The position numbers were made by a program, and so were the translations under genes. A DNA stretch of 64,000 nucleotides from an uncultured Parvularculaceae bacterium (GTDB taxonomy: Bacteria > Pseudomonadota > Alphaproteobacteria > Caulobacterales > Parvularculaceae): the NCBI GenBank assembly GCA_913055785.1, contig CAJXLJ010000007.1, forward strand, positions 1 through 64,000, written 5' to 3'. Of the stretch, positions 8,701-16,112 are shown piece after piece; positions within the stretch are counted from its first letter, which is position 1; every line of letters starts with the position of its first letter. The notes beneath the pieces are model-generated. The model saw only the letters and a program-made list of their open reading frames with translations, made no database searches and was not told the DNA's origin.

Positions 8701-8899
8701 GGGTCAGACGGTCACCTTCCGTGTTGACGCGTTCAACGTGTTCAACCGTCAGGGCGTTAGCCAGCGGAACGAGATCGGTGATCTTCGGAACCCGGCATCG
8801 AACGGCGACATGGTGCCGGTGCCGAGCCCGAACTTCGGTCTGGCGCAGGTCTACCAGGCCCCGCGTTCGGTCCGTCTCGGTCTGGACATCGAGTTCTAA
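5756..8899 (+). CDS. TonB-dependent receptor with carboxypeptidase-regulatory-like domain (Oar-like), copy 1
   Basis: A 1047-residue outer-membrane receptor. A signal peptide ends at about Ala34 (APASA|QDYTSG). A carboxypeptidase-regulatory-like beta-sandwich follows at about 38-115 (GTVVDSSGNPVAGATVTITS...YRFSGLSVGSYDV). Next come a plug (EFYQSIDIKTGGYPAEFGRATGGVINAVTKQGTN) and a long beta-barrel ending in an aromatic C-terminus (RLGLDIEF), as expected for BAM-dependent insertion. This layout is typical of Oar-like receptors, whose substrates may include peptides or glycans; the ligand here is unknown. A strong terminator follows. It is paralogous along its length to the receptor at 58995-62108. 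Codon use is biased enough to leave an open antisense frame over most of the gene. Confidence 0.93.
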   Translation: MAKSIRTRALMGAAVAALAPTALVSTAVIAPASAQDYTSGGVGGTVVDSSGNPVAGATVTITSQDRGFSRTTTTSSTGGYRFSGLSVGSYDVTAASGGQSQTIEGVRVSQSTTASANLQLGSGENIVVSGTRQNLDFTSTTTGVNIDVPDLVKDIPIGRNLTAVTLLAPGTSLGDSAFGNLASIGGSSVAENAYYVNGLNTTNFDNYLNSAQVPFEFYQSIDIKTGGYPAEFGRATGGVINAVTKQGTNDFMAAIHLNWTPNFLRGDADNTETCAYDSAVPGGYNGGSLPSVTCRPSSHTETDTSDSYSAIIEAGGPIIEDRIFLYGLLELRENRSLTNDPVGGTAFDRSNNEPFWGAKLDVIPWDDHHFEFTIFDTRNTTVRNDLEYSYDEATDTDTYGTAKSVNEFEFGGVNYVAKYTGNWNEWLTVSASYGRMRDRFDNSGIAGSASLPRSINATGATNYGVPYLGHYNGQTVTGRSFPYNTERKFWRADVDMFFSFFGDHHVRAGFDMENNALEEAAVRNGGDFLIGAGHMTPEAYNFGFGGAGIYYIVRTPTEVELNYFNSSGTFDAKNTAYYIQDEWQVTDQLTLNLGVRRDDFRVFTSAGDTLVSQKGNYAPRVGFAYDVLGDGRGKLFGSYGWYYLPFASNTSFRMTGSEVYFRERWTYTGFDGNGIPILDSQVGGTAPYNGTCPFGLTPGSAGAGASLCSVTGDGSIAPTDALISQNLGATKETEIVVGYEHQLTDLWTVGIAYTHRNLNRTAEDAAIDAAVLAYCDREGITGCSSTWTGFHQYTIINPGQEAVVVLDGLDGRTVTFSGDELGYPAAVRKYDAVDLTFERAFDGKWAVRGSYQWSESEGNSEGFVQSDFGQDDAGITQDFDQPTFTDGAYGLLPNHRRHRIKIWGSYALTDELRLGTNMQFASPRPLSCLGYHPSENYGNFGNLYGAASHYCGGVISPRGTAQESDWLIQVDLSARYNIEVPSGQTVTFRVDAFNVFNRQGVSQRNEIGDLRNPASNGDMVPVPSPNFGLAQVYQAPRSVRLGLDIEF

Positions 8900-8923
8900 G
8901 AACTCGACGCAACCAAAGAATGG

Positions 8924-8953
8924 AAGGCGGCCCCTTCGGGGCCGCCTTTTTTT
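8924..8953 (+). terminator. Rho-independent terminator of TonB receptor 1
   Basis: GGCGGCCCC and GGGGCCGCC form a GC-rich stem around a TTC(G) tip, followed by seven T residues. It lies 24 nt after the receptor stop codon. A near-identical stem ends the second TonB receptor on the other strand. Confidence 0.9.
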
Positions 8954-9109
8954 GAGCGCTGGTCGGATTTGCTGGGCGGAATTCATGCGCCTTATTCTGC
9001 CCGCCCGATTCAGGGACGAGCGCTTCGCGCGGCCTCTGTGGAGGAAGCTGTTTTTTGAGTGCTGCGGAGTTAATCAGCAAGCAGTGCGAAAAGGCGGCGA
9101 CTGTTATTG

Positions 9110-10576
9110 TCAGTCTGCGTAATAAACCTTCCGAAACGCATTCATCTGGCTATCGTAAGCTTTCGCGGCGCCGATTCGGTTCGGCGAAATGGGGTTTCTC
9201 ACTTGAGCGACGCTTGCCGTGCGAACGGTTCGTTTCTGCTTGTGAGGTTCGAAGACTTGCGGTTCGAGCGCAAGGTCCGCATGGTTCAGGATTTTCGGAA
9301 TCCAGGTCTCCGGATCACTCGCAAGTTCCTCATAGGGAACGGTGAGAATCCGTTCCGGAAAATGCGTCGTCCAGTGACGGTATAAAAAATCGTCCATGCG
9401 GAAATGCGCGGCAATGTCCTCTAGCGACCAGCACCAGGGCATGGGCTGCGTGAAAAAGCTTCTAAAGCACGAAAGCGCTGAGTCTTCCGGATCCCTTCGC
9501 AGCCATATGATTTTCGCCTTCGGCAAGACATGCAGCAGCAAGCCGATAAACCGGGCATGGTTCAGCGTCTTGTCAACGATGCGGCCTTGCTCCCCGAACC
9601 TGGCGTTCAGCATGGCGAGATAGTCACGTCCCAGTTCCCCCCATGGATCCTGCGCGCCTTGCGCGCGCTGCTGGTAGGAGAGGGCGCCAGAAAAGGAAAA
9701 ATCCCCCGTCGGGATAAGCGCGGCCCGGAATAGATTCAATTCGGCGCCGTCGGAGACGGCGGAATGACTTGTCAGTATCTGTTCAACAAGGGTCGTCCCT
9801 GAACGCGGCAGGCCGTTGATGAAAATGGCGCGTTCGGAAGCACACCCTGAAGGCGTCAGTTTTTGCGCCGCTTCAGGCGTAAACTCTTTCACGAGTCGTT
9901 CGGCGAATGCGCGGTTTTTTTGGGGATCGTAGGGTTCTTCCGCACGCCTTATCGCCGCGCCGGCGGAATAGGCTTCGAAGGCGCGGTCATAATCGCCGGC
10001 GTCATGATGCGCTTTCGCCAGGGCGTAAAGAAACCGCGCATAAACGGAAGGCTCAGCTTTCTCCATCTGAGGTCTGATCCGCGCCATTTCAGCGAGGTCG
10101 GCGTCGTCTGGTTTGAACGTTTTGATCATCGCCAGCGCGAACCATGTCTGTGGCGCGAGCGGCGCTTTTTCAAGCGCTTCGCGATGAAGCGCCTCGGCTT
10201 CGCTGAAGTCACCTTCCTGGGAGGCGATCGTACCCCGAAAATGGAGAATGCCCGGATGCGTCCGCAGGTTCTCCGGAAGGCGCTTGACCTCCTCCAGTGC
10301 GCGGTCGGCCCTTCCGTAGGCTGCGAGCTCACCCCAGTAATGGAGGATCCGCTCAAGCGTTTGCGGTTCTTCCGCGCTATATCGGCGGGCCGCCTCGATG
10401 GCGAGGTCTATTTCGCCAATCGTATCGCAGAGTCTGCCTATACTGCGCCAGCGATGGCCGGGAGCCGTATTAATCCGCATATCTTCGCGGATAAGCGCTG
10501 CGGCGCGGCGGCGATCATGTTGCTGCAGCGCGTCGACAGCTTGCAGTATGAGCGAGGGCGGATTTTCGTTCGTCAA
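9110..10576 (-). CDS. TPR-containing sulfotransferase
   Basis: A 488-residue protein. Residues ~10-230 are TPR-like helical repeats (SIGRLCDTIGEIDLAIEAARRY, HPGILHFRGTIASQEGDFSEAEALHREAL, AKAHHDAGDYDRAFEAYSAG). Residues ~248-480 are a sulfotransferase domain with the 5'-phosphosulfate loop NGLPRSGTT (PRSGTT 257-262) and a 3'-phosphate-binding region around WLRRDPEDSALS. It should transfer sulfate from PAPS to an unknown acceptor. No signal peptide is visible. It is convergent with TonB receptor 1, and TPR-sulfotransferases are often found near such receptors in this group of bacteria. No cysC/cysN homologue for PAPS supply is in the window. Confidence 0.88.
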   Translation of the reverse strand: MTNENPPSLILQAVDALQQHDRRRAAALIREDMRINTAPGHRWRSIGRLCDTIGEIDLAIEAARRYSAEEPQTLERILHYWGELAAYGRADRALEEVKRLPENLRTHPGILHFRGTIASQEGDFSEAEALHREALEKAPLAPQTWFALAMIKTFKPDDADLAEMARIRPQMEKAEPSVYARFLYALAKAHHDAGDYDRAFEAYSAGAAIRRAEEPYDPQKNRAFAERLVKEFTPEAAQKLTPSGCASERAIFINGLPRSGTTLVEQILTSHSAVSDGAELNLFRAALIPTGDFSFSGALSYQQRAQGAQDPWGELGRDYLAMLNARFGEQGRIVDKTLNHARFIGLLLHVLPKAKIIWLRRDPEDSALSCFRSFFTQPMPWCWSLEDIAAHFRMDDFLYRHWTTHFPERILTVPYEELASDPETWIPKILNHADLALEPQVFEPHKQKRTVRTASVAQVRNPISPNRIGAAKAYDSQMNAFRKVYYAD

Positions 10577-10682
10577 AGCGGGCGATTTCTCAGTGATTGT
10601 TGACTGCGCGGCAACCTAGAGCAACCGTTTAGCTAAGCAAAGCCATTCAATAAAGGTCAGCCCCGCCTTCGCCATGCGCCTG

Positions 10683-11216
10683 TCAGGCCGCGAGCGCTTC
10701 CTCGCTGTCGATCACCGCGGCTGCTGCGTGGACGGCGGAAGCAATGCGGATCGCCGCCTGCACCTGCTCGGTTGTGAGCCCCGCCTTGCGCACGACCTTC
10801 TCATGGGAATCAAGGCACAGGCCGCAGCCGTTGATGGCGGAGACGGCGAGCGACCACAGCTCGAAGTCGGCCTTTTCGACGCCGGGATTGGCGAGGATAT
10901 TCATGCGCAGTTTTGCGGGAAGCGTACCGTAGACCTTTTCGCTCATCAGATGCAGGCTGCGGTAATAGACATTGTTCATCGCCATGATTGCGGCGGCGGC
11001 CTTTGCGGCGTTCGCCGCCTCAGGCGAGAGCTTGTCTTCAACCTCGGCCGAAATTTCCCTGATGACGGTTGCATTGCGTGCGGCAAGGGCCGAAGCGAGA
11101 AAGGTGCCGTATTTTTGCTGATCCGTGAGCGTGGTTTCGCCTGCCAGCGAGCCAAGATTGAGGCGGATATCCTTGGCGTAATCGGGAATTCGGTCGCGAA
11201 GGGCGTCGATGCTCAT
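10683..11216 (-). CDS. ahpD: Alkyl hydroperoxide reductase AhpD
   Basis: A 177-residue alkylhydroperoxidase with the active-site motif [10 protein letters not shown] (Cys131, Cys134, His138), closely matching the Cys130/Cys133/His137 arrangement of mycobacterial AhpD. It serves as the disulfide reductant for AhpC and has weak peroxidase activity itself. It lies downstream of ahpC on the same strand. Its upstream partner has the paired C-terminal cysteines of AhpD-dependent AhpC. A large hairpin with a T-run lies in the gap, so expression relative to ahpC may be attenuated. Confidence 0.93.
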   Translation of the reverse strand: MSIDALRDRIPDYAKDIRLNLGSLAGETTLTDQQKYGTFLASALAARNATVIREISAEVEDKLSPEAANAAKAAAAIMAMNNVYYRSLHLMSEKVYGTLPAKLRMNILANPGVEKADFELWSLAVSAINGCGLCLDSHEKVVRKAGLTTEQVQAAIRIASAVHAAAAVIDSEEALAA

Positions 11217-11243
11217 GGGCGTTTCTCCTTGAGTTAAGGGCGC

Positions 11244-11324
11244 AAAAAAGGGCGCGGCGAAACGCCGGCGGCCAATGTTCGGGAATTATTTCTGAACAGG
11301 CCGCCGGTCTTGCGAACCGCGCCC
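11244..11324 (-). terminator. Long nested hairpin with T-run between ahpC and ahpD
   Basis: Read on the minus strand, an outer stem (GGGCGCGG / CCGCGCCC; arms at 11317-11324 and 11250-11257 on the plus strand), an inner stem (CCGGCGGCC / GGCCGCCGG; 11299-11307 and 11265-11273) and a 3-bp tip stem are followed by six T residues. It could act as a partial terminator or RNA-stability element between two co-directional genes whose products work together. Confidence 0.7.
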
Positions 11325-11340
11325 TCGCTGATTGGGCAGG

Positions 11341-11886
11341 CTAGAGCGTGTCGCCGCCAACCGGACGGTTGCAGGGGCACAGTTCGTCCGTCTGCAGGGC
11401 GTCGAGAATGCGCAGCGTATCCTGCGGATTACGGCCGACATTCAGATTGTTGACGTAGACATGCTGAATGACGTTGTGGGGATCGACCACATAGGTCGCC
11501 CGCAGCGCGACGCCTTCAGGGGCGCGTACGCCAAGGCCGTCGACAAGCGCGCCGGTCGTATCGGCGAATTGCCAGGCGGGGTGTCCTTCTAGATCGGGAT
11601 GGTCGCGCCGCCAGGCGAGCTTGCAGAATTCGTTATCGGTGCTGCCGCCCATGACGACGGCGTCGCGGTCGTCAAATTCCTTGGCGAGGCGGCCGAACTC
11701 GGCGATCTCCGTCGGGCAGACGAAGGTGAAATCTTTCGGATAGAAGTAGATGACTTTCCATTTACCCGGGAAGCTCTCCTGGGTGATGTCTTCAAACGCG
11801 GATTGACCGTCTTCTTCATGGCTGTTGAAGCCCGGTTTTACGCCTGTGACGGTAAAGTCGGGGAGCTTATCGCCGACACCTAGCAT
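11341..11886 (-). CDS. ahpC: Peroxiredoxin AhpC
   Basis: A 181-residue typical 2-Cys peroxiredoxin. The peroxidatic cysteine is Cys57 in FYPKDFTFVCPTE and two C-terminal cysteines lie in DELCPCNRP (Cys170, Cys172), the double-cysteine arrangement of AhpD-reduced AhpC such as the mycobacterial enzyme. I chose the ATG at 11886 because AAAGGAG lies 8 nt upstream; an in-frame extension of 15 codons lacks a site. It reduces H2O2, organic peroxides and probably peroxynitrite. It is divergent from oxyR, which almost certainly regulates it. Confidence 0.95.
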   Translation of the reverse strand: MLGVGDKLPDFTVTGVKPGFNSHEEDGQSAFEDITQESFPGKWKVIYFYPKDFTFVCPTEIAEFGRLAKEFDDRDAVVMGGSTDNEFCKLAWRRDHPDLEGHPAWQFADTTGALVDGLGVRAPEGVALRATYVVDPHNVIQHVYVNNLNVGRNPQDTLRILDALQTDELCPCNRPVGGDTL

Positions 11887-11965
11887 CGAAAATCTCCTTT
11901 TGATCAAAATGAAAACATGCTGCGCCCGCATTGGCGCTGTGTCTTCATAGCGCTCTTGGAAAATT

Positions 11966-12000
11966 AATCAAATAGATTATATAATAAATCAATATCGATT
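11966..12000. promoter_or_regulatory. Candidate OxyR operator in the ahpC-oxyR divergent region
   Basis: In this AT-rich 139-bp gap, AATC/GATT half-sites alternate four times: AATC at 11966, GATT at 11975, AATC at 11987 and GATT at 11997. The two dyads are 21 bp apart, two helical turns, which fits four contacts by a LysR-type tetramer. The element also contains the perfect palindrome ATTATATAAT at 11976-11985. The half-site differs from the E. coli ATAG form, so the assignment rests on geometry and context. Confidence 0.5.
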
Positions 12001-12025
12001 GTTTCGATTTCAGGAAGCGTCCCCG

Positions 12026-12931
12026 ATGACCCCACTGCCGACCCTCAGACAGTTGCAGTTCTTCATGGCTCTCGTGCGCCGGAAATCCTTTTCCAAGGCT
12101 GCCGAGGAGTGCCTGGTGTCGCAATCAACCTTGTCCTCTGCGATCAAGGAGATGGAAGCGCTGCTTGACCGGCAGCTTGTCGACCGTTCAACCCGCGCTT
12201 TTGCGCTGACCCCGGCGGGCGAGGACGTGGCGGCGCGGGCGCCGGCGATATTGGCGGCGTCGGAAGATATGGTGCGCGCCGCTGGCGAAAGACGGCCGCT
12301 CGAGGGGGAATTCCATCTCGGGGTTATTCCGACGATTGCACCGTTCCTTCTGCCGCAGCTAACGACCCGTCTGCAAGAAGCGTATCCGAGCCTGACGCTT
12401 TATCTGCGCGAGGATCTGACCGCGTCTCTCGCCGACCGCCTGGCTGCGGGCCTGATCGATGCGGCGCTGCTCGCGCTCCCGTACAGCCTTCCGGGTACGG
12501 ATGTTATCGAGATCGGCGAGGATCCGTTCTGGTTCGCATGTAATCACGATCACCCCTATGCGCGGCGAAAATCGTTGAAGAAGCAGGACCTGGAAGGATG
12601 CGAGCTATTGCTTCTGGAAGACGGACACTGTCTGCGCGAGCATGCGATTGACGCCTGCGCGCTGGCTGACCACAGCAGGGCCTCGTCCTTTGACGGCACA
12701 AGCTTGTTTACGCTCGCCCAGATGGCGCGATCGGGACTCGGCGCGACGCTGCTGCCGGCGATGGCTGTCAAAGAAGGGCTTGCGGAAGTCTCCGGCCTTG
12801 TCGCGGTGCCGTTCACAAAGCCTGCGCCCTCGCGGCGGGTAGGTGTGGCTTGGCGTCGCGGTTCCGGCCGGAACGAGGAGGCGGCGGCGATCGCCGCCGT
12901 CGCCGCCGAGGCGCTGTCGGCGAAAGGTTAG
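12026..12931 (+). CDS. oxyR: Hydrogen peroxide-sensing LysR regulator OxyR
   Basis: A 301-residue LysR-type regulator. The N-terminal helix-turn-helix is at about 18-45 (SFSKAAEECLVSQSTLSSAIKEME). The effector domain contains LLLEDGHCLREHAIDAC with Cys202 and Cys211 nine positions apart, the peroxide-sensing pair of OxyR (Cys199/Cys208 in E. coli). It should activate the divergent ahpC under peroxide stress. The ATG at 12026 follows AGGAAG; an upstream in-frame extension of nine codons is less likely. Confidence 0.95.
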   Translation: MTPLPTLRQLQFFMALVRRKSFSKAAEECLVSQSTLSSAIKEMEALLDRQLVDRSTRAFALTPAGEDVAARAPAILAASEDMVRAAGERRPLEGEFHLGVIPTIAPFLLPQLTTRLQEAYPSLTLYLREDLTASLADRLAAGLIDAALLALPYSLPGTDVIEIGEDPFWFACNHDHPYARRKSLKKQDLEGCELLLLEDGHCLREHAIDACALADHSRASSFDGTSLFTLAQMARSGLGATLLPAMAVKEGLAEVSGLVAVPFTKPAPSRRVGVAWRRGSGRNEEAAAIAAVAAEALSAKG

Positions 12932-12932
12932 A

Positions 12933-14060
12933 TCAAGCCTCGGCGGTCCCGGGGTGCGGGTGTTTGATGTCGGCGATCTTGCCGTCGTCGGACATCAATA
13001 TCGCGACTGGCCGGGTTGAGCTGAACTGGGTCAATACGATCATTACGGTGACAGTGATCGGCACGCTCAACAAGAGCCCTGCAAATCCCCAGAGCGAGCC
13101 CCAGACGCTTAGCGAAAACAGGATAACCAGCGGGCTCAGATTGAGCGATCCGCCGACGAGGCGCGGTTCAATAACGTTGCTCATCACCTGTTCGGCGCCG
13201 ATCAGACAGACGAAGGCGGTGAGCGCCATTTTGACGCCGCCGCCTTCCGGCTGCACCAGCGCCAGCAGCACGGGTAGCGTGATTGCGGAGGCGGCGCCGA
13301 AGATCGGGATATAATTGAGGACAAAGATCAGGAGCGCCCAAAACCCTGCGAACTGCACGCCGATGATCTTCATGATCACATAGCTGATGGCTGCGGTGAC
13401 CAGATTGCTCGCCGTCTTGATGGTGATGTACTGGCGCACCATCGCGCCGATATCCGAAAGCGTTTCGTTGATGATGCGGCGTTCGCGGGCGTCTGCGCCA
13501 AGCAGGTTAATCTTGCGGAAGATACGACCGCGTTCAATCAGCATGAAGATGAGATAGAGGACAATGGTGATGAAAGTCAGGAAATTCGACGTCAGAGAGG
13601 TCAGGCTGGACGCGGCGCGGGAAAGGAGCGGCCGGATAAGGCTGAGGGCGGACTGCTGCAATTGCTCGACGCCGCCGACAAGCTGCGCCGGGAGATAGTC
13701 CGCTTCCTTCAGGGTCGCCAATCCCTGCCCGGCCAGCGCGCGCAGGCGCGTCTCATAGCTTGGCCACTCCGAAAGCAGTGTTTCCACGTTCGACTTGATG
13801 ATTTCTACAAACAGGACCGCCCCGGCGCCGATCAGAGCGAAGGCGACCATGAAACCGAGCCAGTTGGGTATGTGCTTTCCGATGAACGGCGCCCGGCGGA
13901 CATTTTCCTTCAGCGTGGAAATCAGGAAGCAAAGGAAACCGGCGATCACCAGCGGGATCAGCACGCCGCGACCGATATAGGCGATAAACCCGATCAATAC
14001 GGCGATGGCGAGGCTGTAAAACGTGCGCGCCGCGCCGGATTGGCCCGCTTGCTGGGGCAT
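12933..14060 (-). CDS. AI-2E family transporter
   Basis: A 375-residue membrane protein of the AI-2E/PerM superfamily. Hydrophobic segments cluster at the N-terminus (~13-50 and 68-88) and after residue ~165 (FLTFITIVLYLIFML, VLNYIPIFGAASAITLPVLLAL, ILFSLSVWGSLWGFAGLLLSVPI). The PIFG loop and the WGSLWGFAGLLLSVP segment are family hallmarks. The ATG at 14060 follows AAAGGAG; the longer open frame upstream overlaps the pabB promoter region. Substrates of this family vary (autoinducer-2 export, Na+/H+ exchange), so the role is unknown. Confidence 0.88.
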   Translation of the reverse strand: MPQQAGQSGAARTFYSLAIAVLIGFIAYIGRGVLIPLVIAGFLCFLISTLKENVRRAPFIGKHIPNWLGFMVAFALIGAGAVLFVEIIKSNVETLLSEWPSYETRLRALAGQGLATLKEADYLPAQLVGGVEQLQQSALSLIRPLLSRAASSLTSLTSNFLTFITIVLYLIFMLIERGRIFRKINLLGADARERRIINETLSDIGAMVRQYITIKTASNLVTAAISYVIMKIIGVQFAGFWALLIFVLNYIPIFGAASAITLPVLLALVQPEGGGVKMALTAFVCLIGAEQVMSNVIEPRLVGGSLNLSPLVILFSLSVWGSLWGFAGLLLSVPITVTVMIVLTQFSSTRPVAILMSDDGKIADIKHPHPGTAEA

Positions 14061-14196
14061 GGCGTTCTCCTTTACCAGAGCTTCGTCGATAGAACCGTTC
14101 GCGGCCGTAAACCAGTCCGGATGTGCGGCGGGAAAGCGCGAAAATCCCTTGTAAAACAGCTTTTCAAGCCGGGATTGCCGAACTACGACTAGGCTG

Positions 14197-15537
14197 ATGA
14201 TTTTCCGGGAAATCGACTGGCGGGAGCCGTTTTCTGCTTTTGCGCCGCTTGCCGGAGAGGCGCATGCGCACCTTCTCCATGCGGGGAATATTGCGCCCGG
14301 ACAATGGTCGACGATCGTCGCTTTCCCCGAAAATCGGATCGAGCTTACGGAAGGGAATGCCGATCGCTGGCTGGTCGAACTCGACGCCGCCATTGCGGCG
14401 CGCGCGTCAGCAGTTGCGGCGCCGACACCGGCGCCGTTTCATTCGGGGCTCGTCGGCTTTGTCGGCTATGAAGCCCTTTCCGCGCTCGAACCTGGGCTTG
14501 ATCTCCCGGCGAGTCCTTATGACCTGCCCGCGGCGTCATTCGGCGTTTACAATGCGGCGGCGGTGTTCTCCCGTGACGAACGGCGCGCCTATGTGGCGGG
14601 CCGGTCCGAAGCGGCGATCCTCCGCCTGCAGGAGGCGTTGGGCGACGGTCCTCATTTCCCGCCGCCGCCGCCGTGTTTTTCCGGGCTGCAGTCGAATTTT
14701 ACTCAATCGGCGTATGAAGGCGCGGTGTCGGCGGTGATTGAGCGCATTCGAAACGGCGAATTTTATCAGGCGAATATTGCGCAGACGATGATGTTGACGA
14801 GCGCACAGCCCTGCCTGCCGCTGGCGCTTTTTGAAGCGGTGGCTTCAAACAGCGACGCGGCTTTCGGCGCGCTCTTGCAATTTGAAAGCGGGGCCGTGAT
14901 TTCGAATTCGCCCGAACGGTTTTTCAAGATCGCGCCTGCGACCGGCGGGCGAAGACGCGTCACCACTGAACCGATCAAAGGTACGCGCAGACGAGGCGAG
15001 GATGCAGTGTCGGATGCGCGCCTCGCTCAGGAGCTGATCGGCGACCCGAAGGACCGGGCGGAAAACATCATGATCGCCGACCTGATGCGCAACGATCTTT
15101 CGAAGGTTTGCGAGGACGGCTCCATCTGTGAAGAAGCGATCTGTGAATTGATGACGCTGTCGAAAGTGCATCATCTCGTGTCGCGCATCAGCGGCGTTTT
15201 GCGCCGCGAGGCGACAATCGCCGATGTTTTTCGGGCGCTCTTTCCGGCCGGATCGATTAGCGGCGCCCCGAAAGTCGCCGCGATGGAAGCGATCGGTGAA
15301 ATCGAAAAAACCGGCCGCGGGCCCTATTGCGGGGCCATCGGCTATATCGACGACCGGGGCGGCGCCGATTTCGCAGTGGCGATCCGCACCATGATGATCG
15401 ATGGCGGCGGGCGAAACGCATCCGTTCCGGTCGGCGGCGGGATCACGCTGCGCTCTAACCCCGCGGCGGAATATGAAGAAACACTCGTCAAGGCGCGCGG
15501 CGTGCTGGATGTTCTTTCGCAAGGCGGCGGCCCGTGA
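14197..15537 (+). CDS. pabB: Aminodeoxychorismate synthase component I
   Basis: A 446-residue chorismate-utilising enzyme that makes 4-amino-4-deoxychorismate with PabA. The diagnostic PIKGT motif (Lys261) marks aminodeoxychorismate synthase rather than anthranilate synthase, which has PLAGT. Other signatures are GEFYQANIAQ, LMRNDLSKVCEDGS and FPAGSISGAPK near the C-terminus. It overlaps pabA by 4 nt (GTGA), indicating coupled translation of the two subunits. It leads a pabB-pabA-pabC-ANL operon for p-aminobenzoate and folate. Confidence 0.93.
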   Translation: MIFREIDWREPFSAFAPLAGEAHAHLLHAGNIAPGQWSTIVAFPENRIELTEGNADRWLVELDAAIAARASAVAAPTPAPFHSGLVGFVGYEALSALEPGLDLPASPYDLPAASFGVYNAAAVFSRDERRAYVAGRSEAAILRLQEALGDGPHFPPPPPCFSGLQSNFTQSAYEGAVSAVIERIRNGEFYQANIAQTMMLTSAQPCLPLALFEAVASNSDAAFGALLQFESGAVISNSPERFFKIAPATGGRRRVTTEPIKGTRRRGEDAVSDARLAQELIGDPKDRAENIMIADLMRNDLSKVCEDGSICEEAICELMTLSKVHHLVSRISGVLRREATIADVFRALFPAGSISGAPKVAAMEAIGEIEKTGRGPYCGAIGYIDDRGGADFAVAIRTMMIDGGGRNASVPVGGGITLRSNPAAEYEETLVKARGVLDVLSQGGGP

Positions 15538-16112
15538 TTCTCATCATCGATAATGTCGATTCCTTTGTGCACAATCTCGCCCGCTATTTCCGTGAGGCGG
15601 GCGCGAAGGTCGAAGTCATACGCAACACCGCCACGGTCGGCGATCTTCTCGCCATGAAGCCAACCGGGGTGGTTGTCTCTCCCGGGCCCAGAACGCCGGC
15701 CGAGGCCGGTGTTTCCATGGCGCTGATTGACGCGCTTCCTCCGCAAACGCCTTATCTCGGTGTTTGCCTAGGTCATCAGTGCCTTGTTGAAAATTTGGGC
15801 GGCGCGACAACCCGCGCAAAGCGTCCTCTCCATGGCGAAGCGAGTTTGGTGCGGCACAATGGGGGCGGACTCTTTCGAGGCGTTCCGTCGCCGGCGTCGG
15901 TGGGGCGCTATCACTCGCTGATATCCGTGCTGCAGAAAAACAGCCCCCTTGTTGCGACTGCCTGGAGCGAGGAAGACGAAGTAATGGCGGTCGCTCATCA
16001 ATCGCGGCCGTGGTTCGGCGTGCAGTTCCACCCTGAATCTCTCTTAACGCCCCATGGCAGGATCATCATCGATAATTTCCTAAATCACTGCGCGGGAGAG
16101 GGGGCGCGATGA
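15534..16112 (+). CDS. pabA: Aminodeoxychorismate synthase component II (glutamine amidotransferase)
   Basis: A 192-residue class I glutamine amidotransferase that supplies ammonia to PabB. The catalytic triad is Cys78 (GVCLGHQ), His166 and Glu168 (FHPES); the oxyanion region is VVSPGPRTP. Translation starts at a GTG overlapping the pabB stop. The pairing with pabB and pabC favours PABA synthesis, although such subunits can be shared with anthranilate synthase. The stop overlaps pabC by 4 nt. Confidence 0.93.
   Translation: MILIIDNVDSFVHNLARYFREAGAKVEVIRNTATVGDLLAMKPTGVVVSPGPRTPAEAGVSMALIDALPPQTPYLGVCLGHQCLVENLGGATTRAKRPLHGEASLVRHNGGGLFRGVPSPASVGRYHSLISVLQKNSPLVATAWSEEDEVMAVAHQSRPWFGVQFHPESLLTPHGRIIIDNFLNHCAGEGAR

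Noticed and set aside
14197-15537. Anthranilate synthase TrpE as the identity of the first pab gene
   Set aside because: The PIKGT motif with Lys261 and the following pabA-pabC order indicate aminodeoxychorismate synthase; TrpE has Ala at that lysine position.
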